Source of the DNA: Calamus simplicifolius
Taxonomy: Eukaryota > Streptophyta > Magnoliopsida > Arecales > Arecaceae
Assembly: GCA_900491605.1 (NCBI GenBank)
Contig: UESW01004254.1
Location: forward strand, 634,450 to 698,449
DNA: 64,000 nt
Direction: 5' to 3'
The notes under the pieces are model-generated. The model was not told where the DNA came from, did not search any database, and was given only the letters and a program-made list of their open reading frames with translations. Of this stretch, positions 1 through 11,226 are shown one piece after another (position 1 is the stretch's first letter; each line of letters starts with the position of its first letter). The translations under genes were made by a program, and so were the position numbers.

Positions 1-430
1 ATCTATAGTACGGGCCAGAATGTGTAGGCAACACACCAAACATTCGATAGAAGAAATTGGTATCAAGGAGGAAACACATACCTTAACAACAGTAATTAGA
101 ACCTGAACTCAGTTTAGAATCCACATAAAGGCCTGATCGTCCAGTTTTAAGATGTACTTCCAATCCATCTCACTGGAAAGTCTAGCACATCCATCCATCA
201 GAAACTTGAAGAAGCAACCAATAAAATACCATCCCTATGAACACCACTCTAAAATATCTTCTAAGGAAAAGACTTTGTACACCGCCCCCGGTGCAGCAAG
301 TCCTACGTGGGCTGCACCGCTCCTTCCTATTGGTCCACATGGATCCCATGTGGCTTGACATGATGGGACAGAATAGCAGGGAGATAATGTTACTTTTTAA
401 TCGTACATCCATTAAAAGTCGTTCAGCCTT

Positions 431-888
431 TCACCATTGGTGTGAAGACGAAAATGCCCTTTCCCTCCAGCCTACTTCAACCCGCCATCTTATTTGAATT
501 TTGCTGATAAAAATCGTAAGGTTCTGGCCTGAAAGAAGAGTATCCGAAGGAGTGGCAAAGTTCTGCCAGACGACATCCTTGCGCGCATTCAAGAGAACAA
601 GATTTCCATCGTCGCGGAGACTGGCTGAAGCGACGGAGGAGTTGTGAGTGTTGCTGCTCCAGACCTCAGCTCCCTTCGAAGAGTCGAAGAGAACGAGACC
701 TCCGGCCTCATTGAGTTGAAAAAATGAATTATATCCGACAAAAACATGAGCGCCGGCAACCCATACAGGTGCCTGCTCGGAGGACGGGATCGATCTCGAG
801 TTGAAGCGAATGTCGACTTCATACTGGTTAGGTTCGTCAGGGCGGCTAAGGAACTCCAATGCAAAGTTTCCATCGGTTCAAAACCTTA
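431..888 (-). pseudogene. G-type lectin receptor-like kinase fragment (left copy)
   Basis: On the minus strand this reads as part of a bulb-type (B_lectin) mannose-binding domain of an S-locus/G-type lectin receptor kinase. Recognisable stretches are GNFALEF at the start, then SRPDEPNQYEV, VWSSNT, DDGNLVLLN and VWQNFATPSDTLL. Known family members have a signal peptide, this lectin domain, S-locus glycoprotein and PAN domains, a membrane segment and a kinase. Here only most of one lectin domain remains. Upstream in gene orientation the reading is replaced by the tandem array near 888; downstream it runs into unrelated residues and a stop at 431. There is no signal peptide or kinase, so this is a gene relic. 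Confidence 0.85.
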
Positions 889-1747
889 AGACAAAGCATC
901 AGTTCAAACCCACGACACCCTAGTTGGAAACCCACGACACCCTAGTTCATAACCCACGACACCCTAGTTCAAACCTTAAGACAAAGCATCAGTTTAAACC
1001 CACGACACCCTAGTTCATAACCCACGATACCCTAGTTCAAAACTTTAATACAAAGCATCAGTTTAAACCCATGATACCCTAGTTGGAAACCCACGACACC
1101 CTGGTTCATAACCCACGACACCCTAGTTCAAAACCTTAAGACAAAGCATCAGTTCAAACCCACGACACCCTAGTTCATAACCCACGACACCCTAGTTCAA
1201 AACCTTAAGACAAAGCATTAGTTCAAACCCACGACACCCTAGTTCATAACCCACGACACCCTAGTTCATAACCCACGACACCCTAGTTCAAAACCTTAAG
1301 ACAAAGCATCAGTTCAAACCCACGACACCCTAGTTCAAAACCCACGATAAAGCATCAGTTCAAACCCACGACACCCTAGTTGGAAACCCACGACACCCTA
1401 ATTCATAACCCATGATACTCTAGTTCAAAACCTTAAGACAAAGCATCAGTTTAAACCCACGACACCCTAGTTCATAACCCACGACACCCTAGTTCAAAAC
1501 CTTAAGACAAAGCATCAGTTTAAACCCACGACACCCTAGTTGGAAACCCACGACACCCTAGTTCATAACCCACGACATCCTAGTTCAAAACCTTAAGACA
1601 AAGCATCAGTTTAAACCCACGACACCCTAGTTGAAAACCCACGATACCCTAGTTCATAACCCACGACACCCTAGTTCAAAACCTTAAGACAAAGCATCAG
1701 TTCAAACCCACAACACCCTAGTTGGAAACCCACGACACCCTAGTTCA
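889..1747 (+). repeat. Tandem array, left arm
   Basis: Units of about 22 bp, typically CCCACGACACCCTAGTTCAT followed by AA, alternate with a linker reading CCTTAAGACAAAGCATCAGT. Together they form irregular higher-order units of roughly 65-90 bp. Variants end in GTTGGAAA, GTTCATAA or GTTCAAAA. Single-base changes are scattered through the copies. No reading frame is conserved. The same array occurs inverted at 2885-4019. Confidence 0.9.
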
Positions 1748-2884
1748 TGACCTAATGTTCGAATTTGTTAGCCCGCTCGTAATCATCAGTGGGGGCGTCG
1801 AAAGAGAACCGCATGCGGAAATGGTCACTTTGGCTTCGATTCTTAGTTCCTTCTTCACCATACGGCTCAAAGACTTCGCAATCAATCCCATGCACTTCTT
1901 CTTCTTCTTCTCCCTCCCTGGCTTGTTCTCTTTGAATATAAATCTCTCAGCTTTGCATCTTGTTATGATCACGGCGCCGCAGTTGACGGCATCGACCAAC
2001 CAAGTGGTGTCTGTCCCGCGTTTATCTCCTGCTAGACAGCCGTAACAGCAGCTGCCACAAAAATGGCTCTCTGAAGAATTTCTCGGCACTGAATCTACTT
2101 ACAGGCCGAGATTCTGATAGCCTTTGCGAAGGACCTGGTTCATGGATTAATTTATCGGAGCACAGGCATCGCATTTTATGGAAGTGCAAAACAAGATATC
2201 GATAACTCCTTGAACTTAGCAAACATCTCCGTTGGCATGCTTCTGATCGCCACTATATGCATGGTGATTGCCACTCTCATATCAATGTATGCCTTTGCCA
2301 AGAAATGATGTTCAAAAATTTAAGTGTCGATATATTTATTCTTACTTAATCGGTAACGTTCTATCTGGAAAAATCTGTGGACGTCTGGTACTATAGCTCA
2401 CTGATTTCTAAGACGAAATGAATTTGATCACAAGCTTTTTTTTTTTTGTCTCAATGATTGAATTATAAAGAGATGGCTTCATATTGGAAGGACTACATGC
2501 AACACTTCAGCACAAGCTTCCTAAAGCCGCCATCAAGATTTTAACCAAATATCCAAATGGGTTCATTCATTGTGAAACAATATTTTAGATTGGATAGGGC
2601 AGGTGTTCTTGTCTGTGTCATGAGAAAAATACCTTCAAAAGAGGTCAAATTTATGGTTCGAGGTTTGGAACGAAGCCATATGGAGAGAATGTTCAGAGAG
2701 AAATAAACGCTTGATATTTGTGCCTTCACCAATCTAGCAAATCGCTTCGAGGCCCATCACTGAATGCACACTCAACGAGCAAAGGGACGGATTTTTAGGA
2801 CTGACCTTGGTTCAAGGAGAAGAAAGACCCTTTCACCCCTTCCTTTTCTTTTAGGCATTTGATCAAGCATCGGGAAGGCATCTG
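1748..2884. other. Spacer between the inverted arrays
   Basis: This single-copy stretch of about 1.1 kb lies between the two oppositely oriented arrays. It holds one candidate terminal exon (2105-2308) and is otherwise without a recognisable gene. The short open frames on both strands have no family motif that I recognise. A poly-T run lies near 2437. Confidence 0.6.
2105..2308 (+). pseudogene. Possible terminal exon ending in a membrane segment, unidentified
   Basis: After an acceptor-like ACAG at 2101-2104 there is an open stretch of 67 codons ending in TGA at 2306. Its last third is strongly hydrophobic (NISVGMLLIATICMVIATLI), followed by a short tail ending in two lysines, which looks like a C-terminal membrane segment with a cytosolic basic end. 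No start codon or upstream exon is visible, because the tandem array begins about 360 bp upstream. I do not recognise the family. It could be the last exon of a membrane protein gene displaced by the rearrangement, or a chance open frame. Confidence 0.35.
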
Positions 2885-4019
2885 CGACTGTCTCAAGGTT
2901 TGAACTGGGGTGTCGTGGATTATGAACTAGGGTGTCGTGGGTTATGAACTAGGGTGTCGTGGGTTTGAACTGATGCTTTGTCTTAAGGTTTTGAACTAGA
3001 GTATCGTGGGTTATGAACTAGGGTGTCGTGGGTTTCCAACTAGGGTGTCGTGGGTTTGAACTAATACTTTGTCTTAAGGTTTTGAACTAGGGTGTCATGG
3101 GTTATGAACCAAGGTGTCGTGGGTTTCCAACTAGGGTGTCGTGGGTTTAAACTGATGCTTTGTCTTAAGGTTTTGAACTAGGATGTCGTGGGTTATGAAC
3201 TAGGGTGTCGTGGGTTTCCAACTAGGGTGTCGTGGGTTTGAACTGATGCTTTGTCTTAAGGTTTTGAACTAGGGTGTCGTGGGTTATGAACTAGGGTGTC
3301 GTGGGTTTGAACTGATGCTTTGTCTTAAGGTTTTGAACTAGGGTGTCGTGGGTTATGAACTAGGGTGTCGTGGGTTTCCAACTAGGGTGTCGTGGGTTTG
3401 AACTGATGCTTTGTCTTAAAGTTTTGAACTAGGGTGTCGTGGGTTATGAACCAAGGTGTCGTGGGTTTCCAACTAGGGTGTCGTGGGTTTAAACTGATGC
3501 TTTGTATTAAAGTTTTGAATTAGGGTGTCGTGGGTTATGAACTAGGGTGTCGTGGGTTTAAACTGATGCTTTGTCTTAAAGTTTTGAACTAGGGTATCGT
3601 GGGTTATGAACTAGGGTGTCGTGGGTTTCCAACTAGGGTGTCGTGGGTTTGAACTGATGCTTTGTCTTAAGGTTTTGAACTAGGGTGTCGTGGGTTATGA
3701 ACTAGGGTATCGTGGGTTTCCAACTAGGGTGTCGTGGGTTTAAACTGATGCTTTGTCTTAAGGTTTTGAACTAGGGTATCGTGGGTTATAAACCAGGGTG
3801 TCGTGGGTTTCCAACTAGGGTGTCGTGGGTTTAAACTGATTCTTTGTATTAAAGTTTTGAACTAGGGTGTCGTGGGTTATGAACTAGGGTATCGTGGGTT
3901 TAAACTGATGCTTTGTCTTAAGGTTTTGAATTAGGGTGTCGTGGGTTATGAACTAGGGTGTCGTGGGTTTTCAACTAGGGTATCGTGGGTTTGAACTGAT
4001 GCTTTGTCTTAAGGTTTTG
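2885..4019 (-). repeat. Tandem array, right arm (inverted copy)
   Basis: This is the reverse complement of the left-arm array, reading AACTAGGGTGTCGTGGG on the plus strand, with the linker AAGACAAAGCATCAGTT also inverted. It is about 280 bp longer than the left array, so unit number changed after or during duplication. It abuts the lectin fragment at about 4020. Confidence 0.9.
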
Positions 4020-4467
4020 AACCGATGGAAACTTTGCATTGGAGTTCCTTAGCCACCCTGAAGAACCTAACCCGTATGAAGTCAGCATTCGCTTCAACTC
4101 GAGATCGATCCCATCCTCCGAGCAGGCACCTGTATGGGTTGCCGACGCTCATATTTTTGTCGGATATAATTCGTTTCTTCAACTCAATGAGGTCGGAGGT
4201 CTCGTTCTCTTCGACTCTTCGAAGGGAGCTGAGGTCTGGAGCAGCAACACTCACAACTCCTCCGTCGCTTCAGCCAGTCTCCGCGACGATGAGAATCTTG
4301 TTCTCTTGAATGCGCGCAAGGATGTCATCTGGCAGAGCTTTGCCACTCCTTTGGATACTCTTCTTTCTGGCCAGAACCTTACGATTTTTATCAGCAAAAT
4401 CCAAATAAGATGGCGGGTTGAAGTAGGCTGGAAGGAAAGAGCATTTTCGTCTTCACACCAATGGTGA
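4020..4467 (+). pseudogene. G-type lectin receptor-like kinase fragment (right copy)
   Basis: This is the inverted partner of the relic at 431-888, coding on the plus strand. It carries the same lectin-domain landmarks (EVSIRFNSRSIPSSEQAPVW, VWSSNT, NLVLLNARKDVIWQSFATP) and the same non-lectin tail after GQNLT. It differs from the left copy at 13 of 142 residues, including changes at conserved lectin positions such as DDE for DDG, which fits decay without constraint. The lectin reading starts immediately at the end of the tandem array, so the first part of the domain and any signal peptide are missing. Confidence 0.85.
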
Positions 4468-4640
4468 AAGGCTGAATGACTTTTAATGGATGTACGATTA
4501 AAAAGTAACATTATCTCCCTGCTATTCTGTCCCATCATGTCAGGCCACATGAGATCCATGTGGACCAATAAGAAGGAGCGATGCAGCCCACGTAGGACTT
4601 GCTGCACCAGAGACGATGTACAAAGTCTTTTCCATCTTCT

Positions 4641-5084
4641 AATGAGTGTGTAGACGAGCAAGCTCTATTACTGCCATCTTTCTTTAGGTTATTCCTTCTA
4701 CCAACCATCCACTATTTCAACTTTCAATCTGTTTCATCTCTTTCAGGAACATTCCCATGCTTGAATGAAAATAGTGCCAACACCTGATCTTACACGGACA
4801 AATAGTCTTCTGATAGCAATTTAATATGATACACGGCAAACTCATAACCCGATGCAAGAAAATGCCAAAAATCTCCAAAAGAAATCCCTAGGAATAAAAT
4901 AATTCTTGGATATCTTGATCTATAAATGCACAGAAATGGACACTAATCCCAATAAATATGCGATGAATAAGAAATGAGGATTAAGATTAAGCTAAATCAA
5001 ATTAAATTTATCAAGCAGTTGGTATTTTTGATCCGGTTGGATTGGGTCGAATCAACGATGCAGGAGGTTGGTATTTTTGATCCA
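4641..5084. other. No gene seen
   Basis: AT-rich sequence between the inverted duplication and the glycerol kinase relic. No coding motif, RNA gene or repeat was recognised. Confidence 0.5.
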
Positions 5085-5694
5085 TTTCGTGGACAGCTGT
5101 GGATTTCCGGTCAGCACCTACTTCAGCACCTACTTCAACGCCCTTGATCTGGAACCTCACCGGAGGCTGTGGCCGCGGGTTGCACGTCACCGACTGGGAC
5201 AGGCAGACGTTGGAGACGCTGCGAATTCGCATCGAGATTTTTCCCAAGATCATCAGCCATTCGAAGATCATCGGCGTGGTCGCCGATGGCTGGCCACTTT
5301 CCGGCGTACCAATCGCCGGCTTTCTCGGTGACCAGCACGCTGCGATGCTGGGCCAGTTATGTCGCAAGGGGAAGTCCAAGAGCACTTATGGCACCGGGGC
5401 GTTCATTCTTCTCAACACGGATGTGAGTACTTCGTGCCAGCATTCAATGGATTGTTTGCGCCGTGGTGGAAGGAGGATGCGAGAGGGGTGTGCATTGGGA
5501 TCACGAGGTTCATGAACAAGGGGCATCTTGCTCGGGCGATGCCGGAGAGCATGCGCTTTCAGGTAAATGATGTGCTCAACTCGATACACAAGGATGCAGG
5601 GGAGGGAGGCGCAGCAAGGAGTAAGGAAGGGGAGATTTTGCTTCGGGTCGACAGGGGTGCCACTATCAATAATCTTACGATTCAGATTTAGGTA
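5085..5694 (+). pseudogene. Glycerol kinase pseudogene
   Basis: Fragments of a plant glycerol kinase (FGGY carbohydrate kinase, ATP plus glycerol to glycerol-3-phosphate, cytosolic) are readable in more than one frame. In order: GFPVSTYFS (about 5106-5135), IWNLTGG, then WDRQTLETL through GVPIAGFLGDQHAAMLGQLC and STYGTGAFILLNT (5147-5420). After a frame change come VPAFNGLFAPWW, DARGVCIGITRF and GATINNL, ending at 5691. Compared with the family order, segments are missing after GFPVSTYFS, between HVTD and WDRQ, and between LLNTD and YFVPAF. The N-terminal third and C-terminus are also absent. Intact kinases are about 500 residues; roughly 190 are represented here. It is non-functional as read. 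Confidence 0.88.
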
Positions 5695-6557
5695 TAGCAA
5701 AACCGTTGTTATGCTTTTAGGTTTTGTGGTTCTTTCATTGTTTTTGCAAGTTGCTTGTGTTCTTCAGATATCAAACATGGGATTGTTTGCTTCTTCTTCG
5801 CTTTTTATTCGGGCAGTCTTGACTGAGTTTAAGCATGTCACTTCTTTCTATTTTGGTTATCATTCTACTAGACTTATTACGGAGTTCAACATGTTTGATT
5901 TTATGCTTCCCTAAGCAGAAGGAGATGTGAATCACTGCTTTTACTTTTTTTTTTTCTTTTCTATATTGTTATAAGTGTGTTTCTTATGCCACTATCTTAT
6001 TAGAAAATATGATTGATGTATTTGTTTACCTTATTATATGAATGGGCTTGATTGTAGACATCCATTCAGTCCCTTTGCTGTTCATAGTCTTGTTTTAGCA
6101 TGGCAGTGTCTTTTTCAGTGATTGATTTAACCTATGGCATTCTCTATATCCTCTTTTCCTTGACAAAGGAGCTCGTTATATCTGAGGCTCCTTTTCAAAG
6201 ATATATTGAGAAAAATATGTAAACCTCTGATATGAAATATACTGTTATGAAAATTAGCTTTAAGTCTGTACTAGAATGTAATGGAAGGTAGAAATGATAA
6301 TGCTTTGCTGTGAAGTTTGTTCTTGTATAAGAGAAAGCTCAAAAGTATGTCATGTAGAAAATCTATTGTATCTGAAATGTCTGGATTGCTAGTTCTTTAT
6401 AAGTGAAAGCTCAAAAGCGTATGTCATGTAGAAAAGAGGAAGGTATTGAAGTTCAATTTAGAAACTTAAGCTTAGGTGAATGAGCCTATAAGACCAACTA
6501 AAGTCCTCAAGCTATGTGATGTGAGAGTATTCCATAACACCCCTCTCCTGTATGGTT
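5695..6557 (+). other. Non-coding AT-rich stretch after glycerol kinase relic
   Basis: No recognisable coding sequence. The last glycerol kinase residues are followed at once by TAG and GTATAG, which could be a former splice donor, so this may be decayed intron or 3' flank. A second exon was looked for and not found. Confidence 0.4.
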
Positions 6558-6830
6558 CCTGATGACGCCCGATCACTGGTCTTGAATGTCGGGAGAAGAG
6601 AGCCACTTAATTTGTCATCCTTCGCCTGATCGGATGGCCTGCAAAAAAGTCCCAAGACCGAAGGGATGCTCCGATGGGGACCCTCCGACGCTCAAGTCAG
6701 TAACAGGGGTCACAGCTGAGGAAGAGCTCAAACGAGCTCTAGGAGAAAAGATGAGTTCACAGAAAGATAGAAACATGGATGGAATAATTTACTATATAAT
6801 TATTTTAAGTTTGATGATTTGAGAACATAA
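6558..6830 (+). mobile_element. Fragment related to the end of the GC-rich element at 46168
   Basis: The stretch opens with TGATGACGCC and contains GGGGACCCTCCGACGCTCAA and GCTGAGG, in the same order and spacing style as 46168-46340 (TGATGACGCC, then GGGGACCCTCCGACGATCAA). The shared order indicates a degraded terminus, probably LTR sequence, of the same element family. No second terminus is visible. A 78-codon open frame here has no family signature and is probably not a gene. Confidence 0.6.
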
Positions 6831-7115
6831 AATGAAGTGAATAAAACAAGGTTGATGTTCAATTCATGGCTGTAATTCTCTGCACTGCGAATTACATCAA
6901 AACTAAAATTTCTTCAGTGTGGCCCCTTCATATCTTTGGTTATAGCATAACACCATATGTACCAATGGCTTGACTTAGCACCTACAAAGTGGCTCTAGAC
7001 CACTGTCTCCCTTAGCGACTTAGCATCTACCAAGTGGCTCTAGACCTATCTCCCTGGCCATAGTGAGTTCGACATCTTTTAAGAAAATGGAAACTTAATT
7101 TAGTTCTTCACATAT
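6831..7115. other. No gene; short local duplication
   Basis: A unit of about 30 bp containing AAGTGGCTCTAGACC occurs near 6970-7001 and again near 7016-7047. Nothing else was recognised before the Copia LTR. Confidence 0.5.
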
Positions 7116-9385
7116 TATTAGTGTGTGCCCTAAATCCAATCGGATTAGATGCTAGTTTGTACACATTTCTTTATGAATGCAAATCAAATTTATTAATTTC
7201 TTTATCTATCCGGATGTAACTTATATATATTAGATATATTTTACCTATGAGATAAAGTCTAAAAGAATGTAAACTGTGCATATGGAATTTGTAATAGAGA
7301 TTATAAATTATGAGATCCAAAATTGCATATTATGGTTTGATTCTTTAAATTTTCCTAATCGATGAGTAGATAGGACTGGACTCTGTCGAACGTTGATAAG
7401 ATTAGCACACATTGCATATCTTCACCCTTGTGGTGAGCAGCTGATCTCGCAAGCTGAAGTATGAAGATACTTAGATAAGTGTATGAATGTTCGTTATTAT
7501 AACGATGCATTGGATGACCCGCACAGAGATTCCATATAGATATTCTATATAGTTTCGATGATTGATCTAATGATGGTGGTTCGAGTGATCCTTTGACTTG
7601 AGATCTTCATTGCACCTCATGTGTAGAATATTTTGCTTTGATGATATGCATACGCCGCTCTAGCCATGGGTGGCAAATATAGTATCAATTGAGTATGACA
7701 TGAAGCACATAAAGGTGGTATTTGATCAAGACAGTATTCATCTTCCTTGATAGAAAGAGTTATATCCAACGGCCACTTGATGGATTAAATTGATTGTTAA
7801 ATCCTTGCAAGGTTGAGTTAAAATTCGAAATAATTTTGAAGTTCTAATTTATGTGAGTCAATTTTTTCTGAGATCAAATAAATAAAGATCAATTATATGG
7901 TTAACAAATTTCATACCACTGATTGATTTAGAATATGTGACGAAGGGATTAAATCATACATTAACGTTCATGAACAAGTGTTGATGACCACGTCAACAAA
8001 CCCTTAACACTTGGATGGTCATGATGTTTTACTAGAGGCCGCTGATGATCTACGATCATGCATGGATTCTTTAACTTAATCAAGGAGTTAATTTTGTTAA
8101 AGAATTGACTTGGATAAGGTATTGATCAAGTCATCCTTAGGGTCAATATTAGGGACATGATTATTATCAACGTGTCAAGGGACCTAATGGGTCACACGAA
8201 TTAAGGAGATTTTGGATGAAGTTAAAATAGGAATTAAGTTGGACTTAATTCAAATTAGATGATCAACTAATTAGGATTGTGTTTGACTCAATCTTAATGA
8301 GAGAACATGAAATTGATGAATATGATTCATCATAGAGGAAAGAATTTGTGTTCAAGGGAAAGACCTCTTGTACATGTGATGTACATATAAAATTCATTAA
8401 TTGGATACTCAATTAGGCTTGATCCATATGATGGATGGCCTAGATTAATTGAGATTAATAATTTGGTATTTAATTGGATCCATATGATGGCATGATTTGA
8501 TTTGTGAAAATCCAATTGAACCGAGGGCTGAGATCGTGCCACATGAAGGATGGATCCATGCCCATGTGATGGACATGACCCATCTCCATATCATGGAGGA
8601 GGGAATCCTATGATTTGGGGTGTCATGATGAAGCCAAATCCAAGATTGCGATGTTGGTTTCATGGGATAACCAATTTTCTATTTTTTAGGGATGTGGTTT
8701 GTTGGTTGTAATCCTAACATTATCATGATAACAAATATCCTAAATTTGTTAGGATAATTTATTATAAAAATATCTTAAATTTATTAGGATAATTTGTTAT
8801 GAACTTGATATGGTTGAATGGTTAGGTGGTTAAAACAAAATTCTCCTTTTTATGGAATCACACAACCTCCTTTTCATGTATAAAAAAGAAGAGAGACATC
8901 CCCTTTGAGAGACATGCCTAACACTCACTTTCTCTCTCTAAAATGTCCTTTCTCTCTTTAGGATGTCTCTTTTGCTCTCTTGATTGATACGTCCCTCTCT
9001 CTTGATTGATTGATCAAGATTTGATCTTGATCGAGAATTTTTTTTTTGATTTGAAAAATCAATTAAAAAGAAAAGAGACGCTAGCACCTCTCGCAAGAAG
9101 GTTATCATCCAATCCTGAGAGGACATCATCCAAAGATCTTCGCGTGGATCACTGTTAGAGGCCGAATGCATGAACAGCTAATGGTAATCATTTACCGGCT
9201 TCATTAGGTTTTATTCCCAATAAAGAACACAGGTATGATCTATTATTTAATCATGTTTTATTTCTTGTTAACTAAATCTGTTTCTTGAGGATCTTGGGCT
9301 TTGAGAATTAAATTCATATTTATTTTTATCTTTTGCTGCATGATATATGAATTTGATTCATATAAAATATATGTACTTTCCATCA
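7116..9385 (+). repeat. 5' LTR of the old Copia element
   Basis: Matches 41641-43957 along its length, starting with TTAGTGTGTGCCC and ending CCATCA. The expected TG start has mutated to TA. A TATA-like TATAAAAAA lies at 8879. The region near 8890-9010, rich in CTCTCT, probably belongs to the transcript leader. Confidence 0.88.
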
Positions 9386-9400
9386 GAGGTATTAGAGCCA
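9386..9400 (+). promoter_or_regulatory. Primer-binding-site-like sequence
   Basis: AGGTATTAGAGCCA directly follows the LTR and is a degraded form of the plant Copia initiator-methionine tRNA primer site TGGTATCAGAGC. Two better-preserved copies lie 235 and 470 bp downstream, because the surrounding block is duplicated. Confidence 0.6.
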
Positions 9401-9870
9401 GTTGACCTATACGGTTAGGCAGAGCATCAATGGAAACTCTCACTGGTGATCGTGTCATCAAAGCCAGGCTCTCTACCCATTGGTGTCGACGGACCGGCAG
9501 ATCCGATCGTTGGCTAGTCTGATAGGTGCCATTATCGGCTGACATGGGTTCAAGGCCCATGACCATGCGATAATGGAGGCTTAGGGCCAAATCTGGTTTG
9601 GAAAAAGGTTTTCCCAACAAGTGGTATCAAAGCCAGTTGACCTGTACGATTAGGCAGAGCATCAATGAGAACTCTCACTGGTGACCGTTTCGTCAAAGCC
9701 AGGCTCTCCGCCCATTGGTGTCGGCGGATCGGTAAATCCGATCATCGACTGGTCTGATAGGTACCATTATCGGGTGACATAGGTCCAGGGCCTATGATCG
9801 TGCGACAATGGAGGCTTAGGGTCAAAGCTTGTTAGAAAAAGGATTTCCCCTACAAGTGGTATCAGAGCCA
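9388..9870 (+). repeat. Tandem duplication starting at the primer-binding site
   Basis: Two units of 235 bp begin at 9388 and 9623, and a third start lies at 9858. Each unit begins with GGTAT(C/T)A(A/G)AGCCA and contains CTCACTGGTGA and AGCCAGGCTCTC. The third copy (GGTATCAGAGCC) is the closest to a canonical primer site. The units have diverged by scattered substitutions. Confidence 0.82.
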
Positions 9871-9974
9871 CCTCAGGCTTCAAATTCAGTTAATATGATA
9901 GATTACCTGAGTTCTTATTTTTATATACATAGATCTAAATTTTACATGCGATGTAAAATATAAATCTTGCCATA

Positions 9975-10550
9975 TGATGAAGATTAAATATTTAATAAGT
10001 TTATTATATGATAATAAACATGAATTGTTTAGATTTGATCATGTTAAAAATTTAAAAAAAATTATGATTTATGTGTGACATAATCATAAAGGCTAAAATT
10101 TAACATATCATGTTTAGAATTTAATTTTGACATGATAAATAATATGATTAAAATCTAAAATAATTATATTTATAAAGATTAAATATTTAATAAGTTTATT
10201 ATATGATAATAAACATAAATTATTTAGATTTGATCATGTTAAAAATTTAAAATTATGATTTATGTGTGACATAATCATAAAAGCTAAAATTTAATCATGT
10301 TTAGAATTTAATTTTGACATGGTAAATAACGTGATTAAAATCTAAAGTAATTATATTGATGAAGATTAAATATTTAATAAGTTTATTTTATGATAATAAT
10401 GTAAATTATTTAGATTTGATTATGTTAAAAATTAAAAAAATTATGATTTATGTGTGACAATCATAAAGGCTAAAATTTAACATATCATGTTTAAAATTTA
10501 ATTTTGACATGATAAATAACATGATTAAAATTTAAAATAATTATATCATG
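9975..10550 (+). repeat. AT-rich tandem triplication in the Copia leader
   Basis: Three imperfect copies of about 190 bp begin near 9981, 10176 and 10363 with AGATTAAATATTTAATAAGT. Each contains TTATGATTTATGTGTGACA and GATTAAAAT. No coding capacity is visible. The rest of the leader to 11226 is AT-rich with no recognisable feature. Confidence 0.8.
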
Positions 10551-11226
10551 ATAATATGATAATCAAGATTGAAATTAAAATTTTAAATTTTGACATGTTA
10601 TCAAGATTATAGATGTTAGGGATGTTATGATAGAGACCAATTAGGATTTTTATGTGATGAAAATAAATTTATCATAATAGATAATGATAAGACAAATATT
10701 TAAAATAAATTGTTATAAAATATTTGACACTTATCATATATCCCTAAAGATTACTATCTTATCTTATCATAATGTGTAATAGATAATAAGGTTTAGGAAA
10801 AATTAGACTTAACTATATCATTGTTTGATCCTATGATCCCATAATTGGTCTAATCAATTGGGCTTAACTACATTGGTGTCTAGAAAAGTATGATCATGAT
10901 TTTTAATTGCTTCGTTCGCTGCCTGGGAAAACCCATTCAATGGGATCAAAGGGTATGCTAAATAGGACCCTATTAATCAGCTGATATGGCCATTGTTAAG
11001 GAAAGCTCTTAATTGATTAGATCAATTAAGGTTAATCAGAATGGTAGCAATTGATTTGGTCACATGATTAGGGTTCCTAAATTTGATAGTGATCAGGATA
11101 CTAATTTGGTTAGGAGTCCCAATCATAAGATTGGATCTTATGAAATTTAGGTTAATTAAAATTAATCTAAAATTCACATATAGGATATGTAACCTAGCAT
11201 GATACAAATGTTGTACATGCATGATG

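Larger units (their letters stand above)
246..4640. repeat. Large inverted duplication with array-bearing arms
   Basis: The left arm (about 246-1747) reappears in reverse orientation as the right arm (about 2885-4640). Each arm has an outer single-copy part of roughly 640 bp containing a lectin-kinase fragment and an inner tandem array. The fragment-to-array junction is the same in both arms, so the junction existed before the inversion. The outer parts encode 142-residue open frames of equal length that differ at 13 positions by my count. Similarity fades near 246 and 4640. The spacer, about 1748-2884, is not inverted. A transcript through the whole unit could fold into a long hairpin; that is inference. 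Confidence 0.88.

Noticed and set aside
889..4019. CRISPR-like or telomere-like array (CCCTAG content)
   Set aside because: There are no spacers of constant length and no telomeric CCCTAAA heptamer run. The window is plant nuclear DNA, and the units are an ordinary two-level minisatellite.
6586..6822. 78-codon frame as a host gene
   Set aside because: It lies within a degraded element terminus related to 46168 and has no conserved domain.
7111..7115. Target duplication for the old Copia (CATAT)
   Set aside because: The right flank after 43957 is GTAAG, which does not match. Either the site has mutated or the ends were altered.
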